From contig JAMPGL010000021.1 of the NCBI GenBank assembly GCA_023663945.1, positions 1-60,671 of the forward strand: a stretch of DNA of 60,671 nt. Direction: 5' to 3'. How positions within the stretch are numbered: the first letter of the stretch is position 1; every line of letters begins with the position of its first letter. Made by a program: the position numbers and the translations under genes. The notes beneath the pieces were generated by a model that was not told the origin of the DNA, made no database searches, and worked only from the letters and a program-made list of their open reading frames with translations. The stretch comes from Lachnospiraceae bacterium. GTDB taxonomy: Bacteria; Bacillota; Clostridia; Lachnospirales; Lachnospiraceae. Shown piece after piece: positions 1 to 9,051 of this stretch.

Positions 1-123
1 CTTGATACGAGTGGTCGTTTTGATAATACGCCTAATCAAACTAAACCGGAACTTAATGATATTACATTTTTTGAGCGTGAAAACGTTGCAGTGTAGAAAC
101 AAATCTTTATACAAGCATCCGTC
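1..123. repeat. Palindromic repeat element, partial copy at window edge
   Basis: Bases 1-60 are the reverse complement of 9365-9424 with only two mismatches, and the match runs a few bases further inward. Bases about 68-122 separately resemble 9517-9564 in direct orientation, including the shared stretch around 93-122. Both matches are to the palindromic element at 9361-9605, so this is a second, rearranged and probably truncated copy that continues beyond the left edge. No protein of its own is evident. Confidence 0.75.
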
Positions 124-337
124 CCTTACGCAGGAAAAGTTCAACAACGCCCATTCTCAAGTTATTTTCTTTTGTTATTTCAATACATATTTGTCACTTA
201 TTTTCAAGTTAAGGCTGCCGATTTTGATTCTTTTTCATTTTCATCACCCTTAACTTAGTTTTTTCTACAGTCCACCATACTTTTCGATAAAACAAGAAAA
301 TGATTTGGATACACTTTATCTTACGCGATTTCACCCC

Positions 338-390
338 TTGCACTTCCGATTTTTCTATATTATAATGTACAAGGCTTACACACAGGAGGA
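338..390 (+). promoter_or_regulatory. Sigma-A promoter and RBS of the DAHP synthase gene
   Basis: TTGCAC at 338-343 and TATAAT at 361-366 are separated by exactly 17 bases. AGGAGGA at 384-390 lies 6 bases before the ATG at 397. The leader is only about 25 bases, too short for a T-box or other large attenuator. From about 124 to 337 I see no gene or clear signal. Confidence 0.8.
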
Positions 391-396
391 AATACT

Positions 397-1422
397 ATGT
401 CATTTGAATTTATAAAATTACTTCCCACCCCCGATGAGATTCGGGAGCAGTTTCCTTTTCCTTTGGAACTGGCGCGTCTGAAAGCACAGAGAGACCAGGA
501 GATCCGCGATGTGATCACAGGGAAAAGCAATAAATTTTTGGTTATTATCGGTCCTTGTTCTGCCGACAATGAAGACGCGGTATGCGAATATGTATCCCGT
601 CTTGCCAAAGTCAACGAAAAGGTGAAGGATAAGCTGATTCTGATTCCCCGGATTTATACCAATAAGCCAAGAACTACCGGCGAGGGATACAAGGGAATTA
701 TTCACCAGCCGGATCCTGAGAAAAAGCCTGATTTTCTGGCAGGGCTGATTGCCATGCGCAAAATGCAGATTCACGCCATCGAGGTATCCGGGCTCACGGC
801 GGCGGACGAAATGCTGTACCCCGAAAACTGGGGTTATGTGTCAGATCTTTTGTCCTATGTTGCCATCGGCGCACGTTCCGTTGAAGACCAGCAGCACCGG
901 ATTGTTGTCAGCGGTTTTGATGTTCCATCCGGCATGAAGAACCCGACCAGCGGCAATCTGACTGTAATGTTAAATTCCGTTTACGCCTCCCAGCATCCCC
1001 ACTCTTTCATTTACAGGGGCTATGAGGTAAGAACGAACGGAAACGAACTTGCCCATACGGTTCTGCGCGGTGCTACCAACAAGCACGGAAGCAATCTTCC
1101 CAATTATCATTACGAAGATTTGAACTTGCTTCTTAAACTTTACGAAGAGAGGGATTTGAAAAATCCTGCAACGATTATTGACGCTAATCACAGTAATTCC
1201 AACAAGGAATTTGAACAGCAGATTCGGATTGTAAAGGAAGTCATGCACAGCCGCAAGCTGAGCACCGATATTCATAAACTGGTCAAGGGCGTTATGATTG
1301 AGAGTTATCTGGAAGAAGGATGCCAAAAGGTGGGCGGAGGCATTTACGGCAAATCCATCACCGACCCCTGTCTGGGATGGGAGGCATCCGAAAAGCTGAT
1401 TTACGACATAGCGGAATATTAA
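397..1422 (+). CDS. aroF: 3-deoxy-7-phosphoheptulonate synthase (DAHP synthase, class I, AroF/G type)
   Basis: Condenses phosphoenolpyruvate and erythrose 4-phosphate to DAHP, the first step of the shikimate pathway to aromatic amino acids. The 341-residue length fits class I alpha enzymes. IGPCSAD near residues 51-57 carries the metal-binding Cys, and PRIYTNKPRTT near 84-94 contains the KPRT substrate-binding motif; the IDANHSNS segment supplies a metal-ligand His. The N-terminal extension of about 40 residues is where the AroF/G/H type is feedback-regulated, but the effector amino acid cannot be told from sequence. The gene is monocistronic, with its own promoter and a terminator hairpin, and converges on xerD. 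The family is secure; the choice of aroF rather than aroG or aroH is by convention. Confidence 0.93.
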   Translation: MSFEFIKLLPTPDEIREQFPFPLELARLKAQRDQEIRDVITGKSNKFLVIIGPCSADNEDAVCEYVSRLAKVNEKVKDKLILIPRIYTNKPRTTGEGYKGIIHQPDPEKKPDFLAGLIAMRKMQIHAIEVSGLTAADEMLYPENWGYVSDLLSYVAIGARSVEDQQHRIVVSGFDVPSGMKNPTSGNLTVMLNSVYASQHPHSFIYRGYEVRTNGNELAHTVLRGATNKHGSNLPNYHYEDLNLLLKLYEERDLKNPATIIDANHSNSNKEFEQQIRIVKEVMHSRKLSTDIHKLVKGVMIESYLEEGCQKVGGGIYGKSITDPCLGWEASEKLIYDIAEY

Positions 1423-1423
1423 A

Positions 1424-1447
1424 AGAGCTGGCTGTAAAGCCAACTCT
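1424..1447 (+). terminator. Hairpin terminator after the DAHP synthase gene
   Basis: AGAGCTGGCT and AGCCAACTCT form a 10-bp stem with one mismatch and a GTAA loop, starting 2 bases after the stop codon. Only a short T-poor tail (CTTAG) follows, so it is an imperfect intrinsic terminator. The tandem hairpins at 1448-1618 may help. Confidence 0.5.
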
Positions 1448-1618
1448 CTTAGTGTCCGTGGTGTGCTTTGACGTACACCTTCTTAGCGTCTGGAAGTGTG
1501 TTTCGGCGTACACCTGCTTAGTGTCTGGGGTGTGCTTTGGCGTACACCTGCTTAGTGTCTGGGGTGTGCTTTGGCGTACACCTGCTTAGTGTCTGGGGTG
1601 TGCTTTGGCGTACACCTC
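1448..1618. repeat. Five tandem 34-bp repeats derived from the xerD 3' end
   Basis: Units lie at 1448-1481, 1482-1516 (35 bp, most diverged), 1517-1550, 1551-1584 and 1585-1618. The middle ones are identical. Read on the minus strand, the last unit encodes the end of XerD (EVYAKAHPRH and stop), so the array is serial duplication of the gene terminus into the gap before aroF. Each unit can fold: GTGTGC pairs with GTACAC, with one G-U, around a 6-base loop. Duplicated copies are out of use as coding sequence, since the stop lies in the gene-proximal unit. Confidence 0.9.
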
Positions 1619-2470
1619 TCTTAATTTATTTCGGTTCATATTCATATAAATCTGCGTGGTGGAAATATCCGAATGTCCCAGCATCTCCTGCACGCTCCGC
1701 AAATCCGCTCCATTCTCTACCAAGTGGGCCGCAAAGGAATGTCTGAGCGTGTGGGGCGTAATGTCCGAAACGATTCCTGCTTTCCGGGCGTAATACTTAA
1801 TCAGCTTCCAAAATCCCTGACGGCTCATAGGCTGTCCGGAGCAATTGGTAAACAGATACTCCGACTGTGCATCCGCTATCATTGCCTGACGAGTGCCTTC
1901 CAGATACCGCAGCAGCGCACTCTTTGCCGCATTTCCAAAAGGAATGATCCTCTCCTTCCCATTGTCCCGGCACATAATATATCCCATCTGCAGATTCACA
2001 TCATTGACCTTAAGGGTAATCAGCTCCGTCACCCGGATTCCGGTAGCATACAAAAGTTCCAGCATAGCTTTGTCACGGATTTCCTTGGGCGATGTTCCGG
2101 AGGGCTGTTCCAAAAGCCGCACTACCTCGTCTGTCGAAAGCACTTCCGGAATCTTTTTTTCAATCTTCGGCGCGTGAAGAGACTCCGCCACGTCCTCGGC
2201 TACCATTCCCTCTTTGCACATATAATGATAAAAAGCTTTCAAAGACGCAATATTCCTTGAGATTGTCGCCGCGGAAAATTTATTCTTCTCCAGATAAAGA
2301 ATATAGGAGTTCAAATTGGTTGAAGTAATCTTTTTTACATCTTCAATCCCCTGCTCCTGAAAATAATTCTTCACCTTCACCAAATCTCTGCGATAAGACA
2401 TCTCTGTGTTTTCGGAGGTTTTCTTAATATTATGTAAATAAATCATAAATGAATTAATCTCAGTTTCCAT
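1586..2470 (-). CDS. xerD: Site-specific tyrosine recombinase XerD
   Basis: Resolves chromosome dimers at dif as half of the XerCD pair. Length is 294 residues, normal for the family. An N-terminal SAM-like core-binding domain (about 1-100) precedes the catalytic domain. Catalytic residues are visible: Arg146 in TGIRVTEL, Lys172, His240 and Arg243 in HTLRHSF, His266 in LGHSDIS, and Tyr275 in TTQIYMNM. The C-terminal HPR motif is typical of XerD. The stop codon lies inside the 34-bp tandem repeat. The gene is followed upstream on the same strand by spoIIM and a Nudix gene, an order common in Clostridia. XerC is not in the window, so XerD rather than XerC rests on overall similarity. Confidence 0.92.
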   Translation of the reverse strand: METEINSFMIYLHNIKKTSENTEMSYRRDLVKVKNYFQEQGIEDVKKITSTNLNSYILYLEKNKFSAATISRNIASLKAFYHYMCKEGMVAEDVAESLHAPKIEKKIPEVLSTDEVVRLLEQPSGTSPKEIRDKAMLELLYATGIRVTELITLKVNDVNLQMGYIMCRDNGKERIIPFGNAAKSALLRYLEGTRQAMIADAQSEYLFTNCSGQPMSRQGFWKLIKYYARKAGIVSDITPHTLRHSFAAHLVENGADLRSVQEMLGHSDISTTQIYMNMNRNKLREVYAKAHPRH

Positions 2471-2526
2471 ACTTTTCCCCGCGTCTCCTGCTTAATTTTC
2501 GTTTACATAAACAGTGTACAAATTCC

Positions 2527-2555
2527 ATTATAAGCAAGAAATTTAAGAAAAGCAA
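2527..2555 (-). promoter_or_regulatory. Sigma-A promoter of xerD
   Basis: On the minus strand TTGCTT (2550-2555) and TATAAT (2527-2532) are separated by 17 bases. The leader to the ATG at 2470 is about 50 bases and contains GGAGA near the start. The rest of the xerD-spoIIM gap is AT-rich, with an A/T-run dyad near 2650-2675 that could weakly terminate spoIIM. Confidence 0.65.
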
Positions 2556-2661
2556 ATGTATTTTTTCCCTATTTTACGTACATTTCAGCGATTTTTGCTC
2601 AAAAATACAACATATCGCAAATCCCAAATTATGTTAATACTAGATGTTGTAAAAAATTTTT

Positions 2662-3267
2662 TTAAAAAATTTTTATAATATCAGAAACTAAAATTGGGTT
2701 TACATAACTTTCCAGCACACATCCAATCAACATGACCAGCAAAATCCACAACAGTAAAATTCCCTGATGAAAAAATTGCTGCCTTCGGCTTCGGAAATAT
2801 GGAATCGTTCCCTTCCCATATCTATGGAACCAGTAATAATTTTCGAGACACCATCCCAGCAGCATAACGCTTCCCGGAATCAGCAGGCATTGATGAGGAA
2901 ACATCCCGCCCAAAATCAGCAGAAGCCCCTTGATTCCATAACGTATGACCGCCGCCGTCACCAGCATCCCGGTGATTGCTCCCTTCCACAAAATCACCCC
3001 ATAGGCGGAAATCAGCCCAAGCGCCGTAGTCGATAGAATGAGCATTACCGCGCATCCGCCCAATCTCTGGCGCAGCACGTAAACAAAAAACTTTCCATTA
3101 TTGATTTCAATAAATTTCAGCCGGTTTATGGAAGCCTTATTAAAAATCCCCGCCTCCCCCAGCAGTATCTCATTTCCCATATTCATCATTAAGATTCCCA
3201 GCAGGAAACTTCCCAAAAAAAGGTAAAGCCATCTTCTGTACACTCCATTCTTTTCCGCTCTGCTCAT
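2662..3267 (-). CDS. spoIIM: Stage II sporulation protein M (SpoIIM)
   Basis: SpoIIM is part of the SpoIID-SpoIIM-SpoIIP engulfment complex in the mother-cell membrane, where septal peptidoglycan is degraded. The protein has 201 residues with about five hydrophobic segments (about 11-30, 70-95, 97-118, 120-140 and 170-192), fitting the DUF95/SpoIIM family. The motif ILGGMFPHQCLLIPG corresponds to the family's conserved central helix region. AAGGTGAG precedes the ATG. It lies between xerD and a Nudix gene, as in many Clostridia. A candidate sigma-E promoter lies immediately upstream. Confidence 0.88.
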   Translation of the reverse strand: MSRAEKNGVYRRWLYLFLGSFLLGILMMNMGNEILLGEAGIFNKASINRLKFIEINNGKFFVYVLRQRLGGCAVMLILSTTALGLISAYGVILWKGAITGMLVTAAVIRYGIKGLLLILGGMFPHQCLLIPGSVMLLGWCLENYYWFHRYGKGTIPYFRSRRQQFFHQGILLLWILLVMLIGCVLESYVNPILVSDIIKIF

Positions 3268-3293
3268 CTCACCTTGACGCTTTCGTTTTTTTC

Positions 3294-3331
3294 AATATAT
3301 GAAAAACAGGCGGTGCATATGCACTGCCTGT
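3294..3331 (-). promoter_or_regulatory. Nudix terminator hairpin overlapping a candidate sigma-E promoter of spoIIM
   Basis: Bases 3306-3331 form a near-perfect 26-bp dyad (ACAGGC at each end) followed on the minus strand by TTTTT, an intrinsic terminator for the Nudix gene. The same bases read as a sigma-E-like promoter for spoIIM: GCATAT (3317-3322), a 15-base spacer and CATATATT (3294-3301). spoIIM is sigma-E controlled in Bacillus subtilis. The terminator is clear; the promoter is inference. Bases 3332-3456 show nothing further. Confidence 0.55.
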
Positions 3332-3456
3332 CTGTACTTCTTACCCTTCTGTTTTGCCGTCCTATTCTGTCTTTCCCTCTGTTCCCTGCTCTGTCTTCTT
3401 TTTATGTCTTTATATTGTAAGTGCTTTTCTCTGCTTGTCGGAGAATGGCTCTTTTT

Positions 3457-3990
3457 TTACAAATATTTGTCTTTATATGCCATGATAGCGGCAACGGTCT
3501 TGGAGTCCTGAATCTGCCCGCTGTAAATCATCTCTGTAAGCTCCTCAACAGTGCAAGCCCTTACATTTACATACTCATCCTCGTCCAAATGCTGGTTTCC
3601 CGGAGTCAAATGATCCGCCACATAAATATCAATCTTTTCATTACAGTACGCAACGGTTGTACGGATACTGATCAACAGCTCCAAATGGTCTGAATGATAG
3701 CCGGTCTCCTCAGAAAGCTCCCTTGCGGCGGCATCTCTTGTAGGCTCATCCACGCTTTGAAGCCCGCCTGCCGGAATTTCCAGCGTATCCCGGTCAAGGG
3801 CGTTGCGGTACTGGCTTACCATAATGATCCGCCCCTTATCATCCACCGGCACCACGGCTGCCGCACCCTTATGGTCGATAAAATCCCATTTAACAATATT
3901 TCCATTGGGTACCTTCATAGTATCCTGATAATAATCAATAATTGCTCCATGGGCAACTAAAGACCGCTCCAATCTTTCAAATTTTTCCAT
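3457..3990 (-). CDS. Nudix hydrolase, ADP-ribose pyrophosphatase-like
   Basis: Likely hydrolyses ADP-ribose or a related nucleoside diphosphate derivative. The Nudix box is perfect: Gly, five residues, Glu, seven residues, then RELSEETGY, ending near residue 98 of the chosen start. YRNALDRDTLEIPAGG just before it is typical of the ADP-ribose group (NudF type). An upstream ATG exists at 4002, but a GGAGG 5 bases before the ATG at 3990 favours the shorter 177-residue product. The gene lies between spoIIM and an aminotransferase gene, with 64 bases between it and the latter. Substrate specificity cannot be fixed by sequence alone. Confidence 0.85.
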   Translation of the reverse strand: MEKFERLERSLVAHGAIIDYYQDTMKVPNGNIVKWDFIDHKGAAAVVPVDDKGRIIMVSQYRNALDRDTLEIPAGGLQSVDEPTRDAAARELSEETGYHSDHLELLISIRTTVAYCNEKIDIYVADHLTPGNQHLDEDEYVNVRACTVEELTEMIYSGQIQDSKTVAAIMAYKDKYL

Positions 3991-4054
3991 TTCCGCCTCC
4001 ATGCCGTTTTAACCGCGGCTTTCTTTATGTTTATGCCTGTGTCTTCTCGAATGC

Positions 4055-5344
4055 TTATGCCTTCTCTTCCAGAAGCTTCTCCACGCTGACAAGCTTTACG
4101 CACAGCACAAAAAGGTCTGTTGCCATGGAAAGCTCCTCCGATGAGGGAAATGTAGGCGCCAGACGAATATTACTGTCCTTAGGGTCTTTTTTGTAAGGAT
4201 AAGTTGCACCTGCCCCTGTGAGAACCACTCCTGCCTCCTTACATTTTTGTACAACCGCCTTAGCGCATCCATCCATCGTCTCAAAAGAAATGAAATAACC
4301 GCCTACCGGCTTTGTCCAAGAGCCAAGCCCTGTTCCGCCCAGTTCCGTTTCAAGAACATCAAGCACAGCCTCAAACTTCGGGCGTACAATCGCCGCATGT
4401 TTTTTCATGTGCTCCTTCATTCCGTTAATATCCTTAAAATACCGCACATGACGAAGCTGATTAATCTTATCAAAACCGATGGTCTGAATAGTCATCGCTT
4501 TCTTAATGAAATCCAGATTTGCCTTTGATGAGGCCATTGCTGAAATGCCGCCTCCCGGGAACGTCACCTTGGAGGTAGAGCAGAACTCATATACCATATC
4601 CGGGTTCCCAGCCTTTTCACATTCCTGAAGGATTTCTGACAATACAGTATCTTTGTCCTCATATAAAAAGTGGATGGCATATGCATTATCCCAAAAAATG
4701 CGGAAGTCCGAAGCCGCCGGTTTCAGTCCTGCAAAGCGCTTTACTGTCTCGTTGCTGTAGGTATAGCCTTGCGGATTAGAATATTTCGGCACACACCAGA
4801 TTCCCTTTACGGCAGGATCATTGTTTACATATTGTTCCACCAAATCCATATCCGGTCCGTCTTCCGTCATGGGAATATTAATCATTTCAATTCCAAAATG
4901 TTCAGTGATTGCAAAATGTCTGTCATATCCCGGCACGGGGCAAAGAAACTTAACTTTATCAAGCCTGCACCAGGGAGTGCTTCCCATTACGCCAAAAATC
5001 ATGGAACGAGCCACGGTATCATACATGATGTTCAGACTGGCATTGCCGCATACAATCACCTGCTCTTCCGAGACGCCCATCATATCAGCCATCAGTTTTT
5101 TTGCCTCCGGTATTCCATCCATCAAGCCATAATTTCTACAGTCAACTCCTGCCTGCGTTTTTATCTCCGAACTCGAATTGATCACATCAAAGAAGTCCAT
5201 CTCCATATCTAACTGTGCGGATGCCGCCTTGCCTCTGGACATATCCAGTTTCAAGCCTTTTGCCTTTGCTTCCTCATATTGACTGTCCAATTCCTTTTTC
5301 AGCGCAAGCAGTTCCTCTTTGCTCATTTCCTTATATGCTTTCAT
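4055..5344 (-). CDS. PLP-dependent class I aminotransferase, aspartate aminotransferase 1c type
   Basis: The 429-residue sequence looks like the group sometimes labelled aspartate aminotransferase subfamily 1c (Aminotran_MocR family without a GntR domain). Visible fold-type I landmarks are PVPGYDRHF near 136-144, YSNPQGYTYS near 188-197, the cofactor Asp in WDNAYAIH near 218-225, and the Schiff-base Lys at about 259 in CSTSKVTFPGGG. A C-terminal RLAP segment carries the substrate-carboxylate Arg. It probably transaminates aspartate/2-oxoglutarate, but the amino acid substrate is inferred. Start ATG follows a GGAGGAA at good spacing. A perfect dyad lies about 60 bases upstream. Confidence 0.85.
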   Translation of the reverse strand: MKAYKEMSKEELLALKKELDSQYEEAKAKGLKLDMSRGKAASAQLDMEMDFFDVINSSSEIKTQAGVDCRNYGLMDGIPEAKKLMADMMGVSEEQVIVCGNASLNIMYDTVARSMIFGVMGSTPWCRLDKVKFLCPVPGYDRHFAITEHFGIEMINIPMTEDGPDMDLVEQYVNNDPAVKGIWCVPKYSNPQGYTYSNETVKRFAGLKPAASDFRIFWDNAYAIHFLYEDKDTVLSEILQECEKAGNPDMVYEFCSTSKVTFPGGGISAMASSKANLDFIKKAMTIQTIGFDKINQLRHVRYFKDINGMKEHMKKHAAIVRPKFEAVLDVLETELGGTGLGSWTKPVGGYFISFETMDGCAKAVVQKCKEAGVVLTGAGATYPYKKDPKDSNIRLAPTFPSSEELSMATDLFVLCVKLVSVEKLLEEKA

Positions 5345-5392
5345 GACGCATATTCCTCCTCAATTCTCTCGTATCGCTTCAATAATGGTATT

Positions 5393-5417
5393 GTTGGATA
5401 ATTGTATACAATCCAAC
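5393..5417 (-). promoter_or_regulatory. Dyad-symmetric candidate operator upstream of the aminotransferase
   Basis: ATTGTATACAAT (5401-5412) is a perfect 12-bp palindrome inside wider arms GTTGGAT (5393-5399) and ATCCAAC (5411-5417). TTGT-N2-ACAA cores resemble sites for GntR-family repressors; no such regulator is present in this window. The rest of the gap between the aminotransferase and rny (5345-5650) holds only this dyad and the rny terminator. Confidence 0.4.
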
Positions 5418-5587
5418 ACTCATATTATTTTACTATATCCACATTCCAGTAACAAGTTCTTTTTTACGGTGTCATTTACAAATATTTTAACTAATTTTAG
5501 GATTTTTTATTAAAAATAGCCAATTTCCTTATGCCTTCCATGCAAGAAAATCACTTCACAATTATCTTCTCTTTGAAGAAACCTCCT

Positions 5588-5635
5588 ACATAAAAAGAAA
5601 GTATTAAGCCTTTTATTCTCTCAATACTTTCTTTT
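5588..5635 (-). terminator. Intrinsic terminator of rny
   Basis: Arms at 5593-5605 and 5623-5635 (AAAAGAAAGTATT on the minus strand with its complement) make a 13-bp A/T-rich stem. It is followed on the minus strand by TTTTTAT and lies 16 bases past the rny stop. Confidence 0.7.
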
Positions 5636-5650
5636 AATTACTTTATCTAA

Positions 5651-7198
5651 TTATTTTGCGTAATCAATTACGCGTGACTCTCTGATCACATTTACTTTGA
5701 TCTGTCCAGGATATTCCAATTCTGCTTCAATCTGCTTTGAAATATCTCGAGCCAAAAGAACCATATCGGAATCAGAAATCTGTTCCGGAACTACCATTAC
5801 ACGAATCTCTCTACCTGCCTGAATTGCAAAAGATTTATCTACACCTTTAAAATTGTTTGTGATTTCTTCTAACTGCGTTAATCTGCTTGTGTAAGTTTCA
5901 AGAGTTTCTCTTCTTGCCCCCGGTCTTGCTGCGGAAATTGTATCAGAAGCCTGTACAATACATGCAATCAAAGACTGAGGCTCAACATCACCATGGTGAG
6001 ACTCCACTGCATTAATCACCGTAGGTGATTCCTTGTACTTTCTGCAGAGTTCAACGCCTAGCTGTATGTGAGAACCTTCCATCTCATGGTCTACTGCTTT
6101 GCCAATATCATGGAGCAAGCCTGCTCTCTTAGCCATTCTGACATCAAGACCAAGCTCGGCAGCTAAAAGACCCGAAAGCTGTGCCACTTCTATGGAATGC
6201 TTAAGCGCATTCTGACCATAGCTTGTTCGGAATTTCATCTTACCAAGCAATCTTACAAGTTCGGGGTGAATGCCGTGTACGCCCACTTCAAGGGTTGCCG
6301 CTTCACCTTCCTCCTTAATCATTACTTCAACTTCCTTCTGCGCTTTTTCAACCATTTCTTCAATTCTTGCCGGATGGATACGTCCATCTACAATCAACTT
6401 TTCAAGCGCAATCCTTGCTACTTCCCTTCGGATTGGATCAAATCCTGATAGGATAACGGCTTCCGGTGTGTCATCAATGATTAAATCCACTCCGGTAAGG
6501 GTTTCAAGGGTTCTGATATTCCTGCCCTCACGACCGATAATCCGTCCTTTCATTTCATCATTCGGAAGTTGAACTACAGAAATCGTAGTCTCGGAAACAT
6601 GGTCTGCCGCACATTTCTGTATAGCTGTAACCACATATTCCTTTGCCTTTTTATCGGCTTCATCTTTGGCACGGGTCTCCATTTCCTTGACCATCACTGC
6701 CGTTTCATGTTTTACTTCATCTTCAACAATTTTTAATAAGTATTCTTTTGCCTGTTCGGAGGTTAAGCCTGAGATTCGTTCCAGTTCCTGTAATCTCTGT
6801 TCGTTCAGCTTTGAAATCTCGGTGCGAAGCTTAGACAGCTCTTCTTCTCTGCGTGCCAAACTCGCTTCCTTCTTTTCAATCGCATCAGCCTTTTTGTCGA
6901 TGTTCTCTTCCTTCTGCTGGACTCTGCGCTCATACCGCTGTGCTTCCGCACGGCGTTCCTTGATCTCCTTATCCAATTCGTTCTTGGTTCGAATGGACTC
7001 TTCTTTCACTTCGAGCAAGGATTCGCGCTTCTTAGTCTCGGCAGTTTTCAGCGCTTCATCGATAATCTCCCGTGCCTTGTCCTCCGCATTTCCAATCTTA
7101 GCTTCTGATACCTTTTTGTAGTATGCCGTAGCTAAAAACCATGCAATAGGAGCCGTCACGACCAGCGTAGCGATTACTGCGATCAAAACTTGCTGCAT
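5651..7198 (-). CDS. rny: Ribonuclease Y
   Basis: Membrane-anchored endoribonuclease that initiates mRNA decay in Firmicutes. The 515 residues show all parts in order: an N-terminal transmembrane helix (about 4-24), a long charged coiled coil (about 30-195), a KH domain around 205-270 with [15 protein letters not shown], and an HD domain with [10 protein letters not shown] and [12 protein letters not shown] supplying the metal-binding His and Asp. AAGGAGG precedes the ATG. It lies downstream of recA and recX, as often in Firmicutes. Length and motifs leave little doubt. Confidence 0.96.
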   Translation of the reverse strand: MQQVLIAVIATLVVTAPIAWFLATAYYKKVSEAKIGNAEDKAREIIDEALKTAETKKRESLLEVKEESIRTKNELDKEIKERRAEAQRYERRVQQKEENIDKKADAIEKKEASLARREEELSKLRTEISKLNEQRLQELERISGLTSEQAKEYLLKIVEDEVKHETAVMVKEMETRAKDEADKKAKEYVVTAIQKCAADHVSETTISVVQLPNDEMKGRIIGREGRNIRTLETLTGVDLIIDDTPEAVILSGFDPIRREVARIALEKLIVDGRIHPARIEEMVEKAQKEVEVMIKEEGEAATLEVGVHGIHPELVRLLGKMKFRTSYGQNALKHSIEVAQLSGLLAAELGLDVRMAKRAGLLHDIGKAVDHEMEGSHIQLGVELCRKYKESPTVINAVESHHGDVEPQSLIACIVQASDTISAARPGARRETLETYTSRLTQLEEITNNFKGVDKSFAIQAGREIRVMVVPEQISDSDMVLLARDISKQIEAELEYPGQIKVNVIRESRVIDYAK

Positions 7199-7300
7199 TT
7201 ACAGGAGCACCTCCTTATTTAGTTTTCATTGTACTCTGATCTATATAGAATGCATGTTAAAAACATTCTAAAAGCAATTTACAACACTTCAATTTTAAAC

Positions 7301-7936
7301 TCAAATAGAAGTTATGTCAAGTGAAAGTACACTTCTTATCGAATCAAATGAAAAACCCTTTCGGTAAAGGAAAGCCGTCATCTTCCGTGCCTCATTTGCA
7401 GATGCCTCATCCACTGAAAAATTCTTCTTTCTGACCCATTCTTTTATTTGTTTTCTTTCAAGAGCGGCGCTGTCCTCTCCTACCTCCTCATCAAAGATCT
7501 GCTCAAACAGCTGCTTGGATATTCCCTTGTTCATCAAATCCGTAAGCATTCTCTGACGAGTCTTTCTCTCCTTGTTGTACTCGATGAAATCTCTGACATA
7601 CTGTTCATCGTCCACATAGCCAAAGGACTCCGTATATTCCACGGCACTCTTTGCAAGCTCTGCCGGGTATCCCCCGTCCAACAGTTTATTTAACAGCTGT
7701 GCACGGGTATAAGAACGACTTTTCAAAAGATTCATAGCGCGCAGCTTTGCCTGCCTTGGCAGAATCTCCTGCATTAGCGCCTCATAGTGCTCGTCAGAAA
7801 GCGCTTCTCCCTCTTTGATTCCATAAGTGCACAGTTCGCCTTTGTACAAGACAAAAGCAAATTCTCCGTCAATCTCAATTTTGACCCTTGACTTTGACAT
7901 CTCCGAGATGCCCGTCACAATTCTAACGCCGCTCAT
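7301..7936 (-). CDS. recX: Regulatory protein RecX
   Basis: RecX modulates RecA filament formation. The protein has 211 residues with the three-helix repeats of the family; ARKMTAFLYRKGFSFDSIRSVL is the typical C-terminal repeat, and LLNKLLDGGYPAELAKSAVEY with DDEQYVRDFIEYNK the central one. It starts 18 bases after recA with GGAGAGG before the ATG, so it is probably cotranscribed and SOS-induced with recA. Confidence 0.92.
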   Translation of the reverse strand: MSGVRIVTGISEMSKSRVKIEIDGEFAFVLYKGELCTYGIKEGEALSDEHYEALMQEILPRQAKLRAMNLLKSRSYTRAQLLNKLLDGGYPAELAKSAVEYTESFGYVDDEQYVRDFIEYNKERKTRQRMLTDLMNKGISKQLFEQIFDEEVGEDSAALERKQIKEWVRKKNFSVDEASANEARKMTAFLYRKGFSFDSIRSVLSLDITSI

Positions 7937-7953
7937 TTCTAAGCCTCTCCTTA

Positions 7954-9003
7954 TTAGGAATCTGCTTTCGGATTATTATCCGCTTCTACAGCAGCAGGCA
8001 CATCTCCGCCCTGAAGCCCGTAATGTGCGCGAACCTTCTGCTCAATCTCTTCAAGCACAGCCGGATTGTCTTTCAGATACTGCTTGGTATTTTCTCTTCC
8101 CTGTCCGATTTTATTACCCTCGTAGGCATACCACGCACCACTTTTGTTTACGATATTCACATTAGCCGCCAAATCAAGGACATCGCCTACCACCGATATT
8201 CCTTCCCCAAAGATAATGTCAAACTCCGCCTCTTTAAAGGGGGGCGCGATTTTGTTCTTTACTACCTTTACTCTGGTTCTGTTTCCAATCATCTCTCCGC
8301 TCTGCTTGAGCGTCTCAATTCTTCTCACATCAAGTCTCACTGATGAATAAAATTTCAGCGCACGTCCGCCGGTGGTTGTCTCCGGACTTCCAAACATAAC
8401 TCCTACCTTTTCACGGAGCTGATTGATAAATACTACCGTACAGTTTGACTTACTGATCACTGCCGTGAGTTTCCGGAGTGCCTGGGACATCAGCCTTGCC
8501 TGCAGACCCACGTGGGCATCTCCCATGTCACCATCAATCTCAGCCTTGGGAACAAGCGCCGCAACAGAGTCCACGACAACAATATCAATTGCACCTGAAC
8601 GCACCATGGTCTCTGTGATCTCCAAAGCCTGCTCGCCGTTATCCGGCTGGGAAATATAAAGATTATCCACATCCACTCCAATATTCTTAGCGTAAACGGG
8701 GTCTAAAGCATGTTCTGCATCGATGAATCCGGCAATTCCGCCTCTCTTCTGAACCTCGGCAATCATATGTAAGGTGACAGTAGTCTTACCACTGGACTCC
8801 GGTCCATATATTTCTATAATTCTGCCTTTGGGTATTCCTCCAAGCCCAAGCGCAATATCAAGGCTTAAAGAGCCTGTAGGGACTGTCTCCACGTTCATCT
8901 GCGCGGAGGAATCTCCCAGCTTCATCACAGCGCCCTTTCCGAACTGCTTTTCAATTTGACCAAGTGCGGCATCCAGTGCTTTCAGTTTTTCTTCTTTTAC
9001 CAT
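7954..9003 (-). CDS. recA: DNA recombinase RecA
   Basis: Strand-exchange ATPase and LexA co-protease activator. The chosen ATG at 9003 ([14 protein letters not shown]) has AAAGGAGAA at good spacing and gives 349 residues, the normal length; a longer open frame upstream to 9099 runs through the promoter and is not coding. Walker [10 protein letters not shown], the VVVDSVAAL Walker B region and the loop-2 segment [14 protein letters not shown] are visible. Its promoter carries LexA-type boxes. recX follows directly. Confidence 0.98.
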   Translation of the reverse strand: MVKEEKLKALDAALGQIEKQFGKGAVMKLGDSSAQMNVETVPTGSLSLDIALGLGGIPKGRIIEIYGPESSGKTTVTLHMIAEVQKRGGIAGFIDAEHALDPVYAKNIGVDVDNLYISQPDNGEQALEITETMVRSGAIDIVVVDSVAALVPKAEIDGDMGDAHVGLQARLMSQALRKLTAVISKSNCTVVFINQLREKVGVMFGSPETTTGGRALKFYSSVRLDVRRIETLKQSGEMIGNRTRVKVVKNKIAPPFKEAEFDIIFGEGISVVGDVLDLAANVNIVNKSGAWYAYEGNKIGQGRENTKQYLKDNPAVLEEIEQKVRAHYGLQGGDVPAAVEADNNPKADS

Positions 9004-9051
9004 AAATAATTTCTCCTTTTCATTCACTGCGCTCTTCGCAGTGTAAATGTG

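Noticed and set aside
1448-1618. CRISPR array
   Set aside because: The units are directly contiguous with no variable spacers, and they match the xerD end.
1320-1746. Plus-strand open frames through the tandem repeats
   Set aside because: They are created by the 34-bp repeat translated in a shadow frame and overlap aroF or xerD; no RBS.
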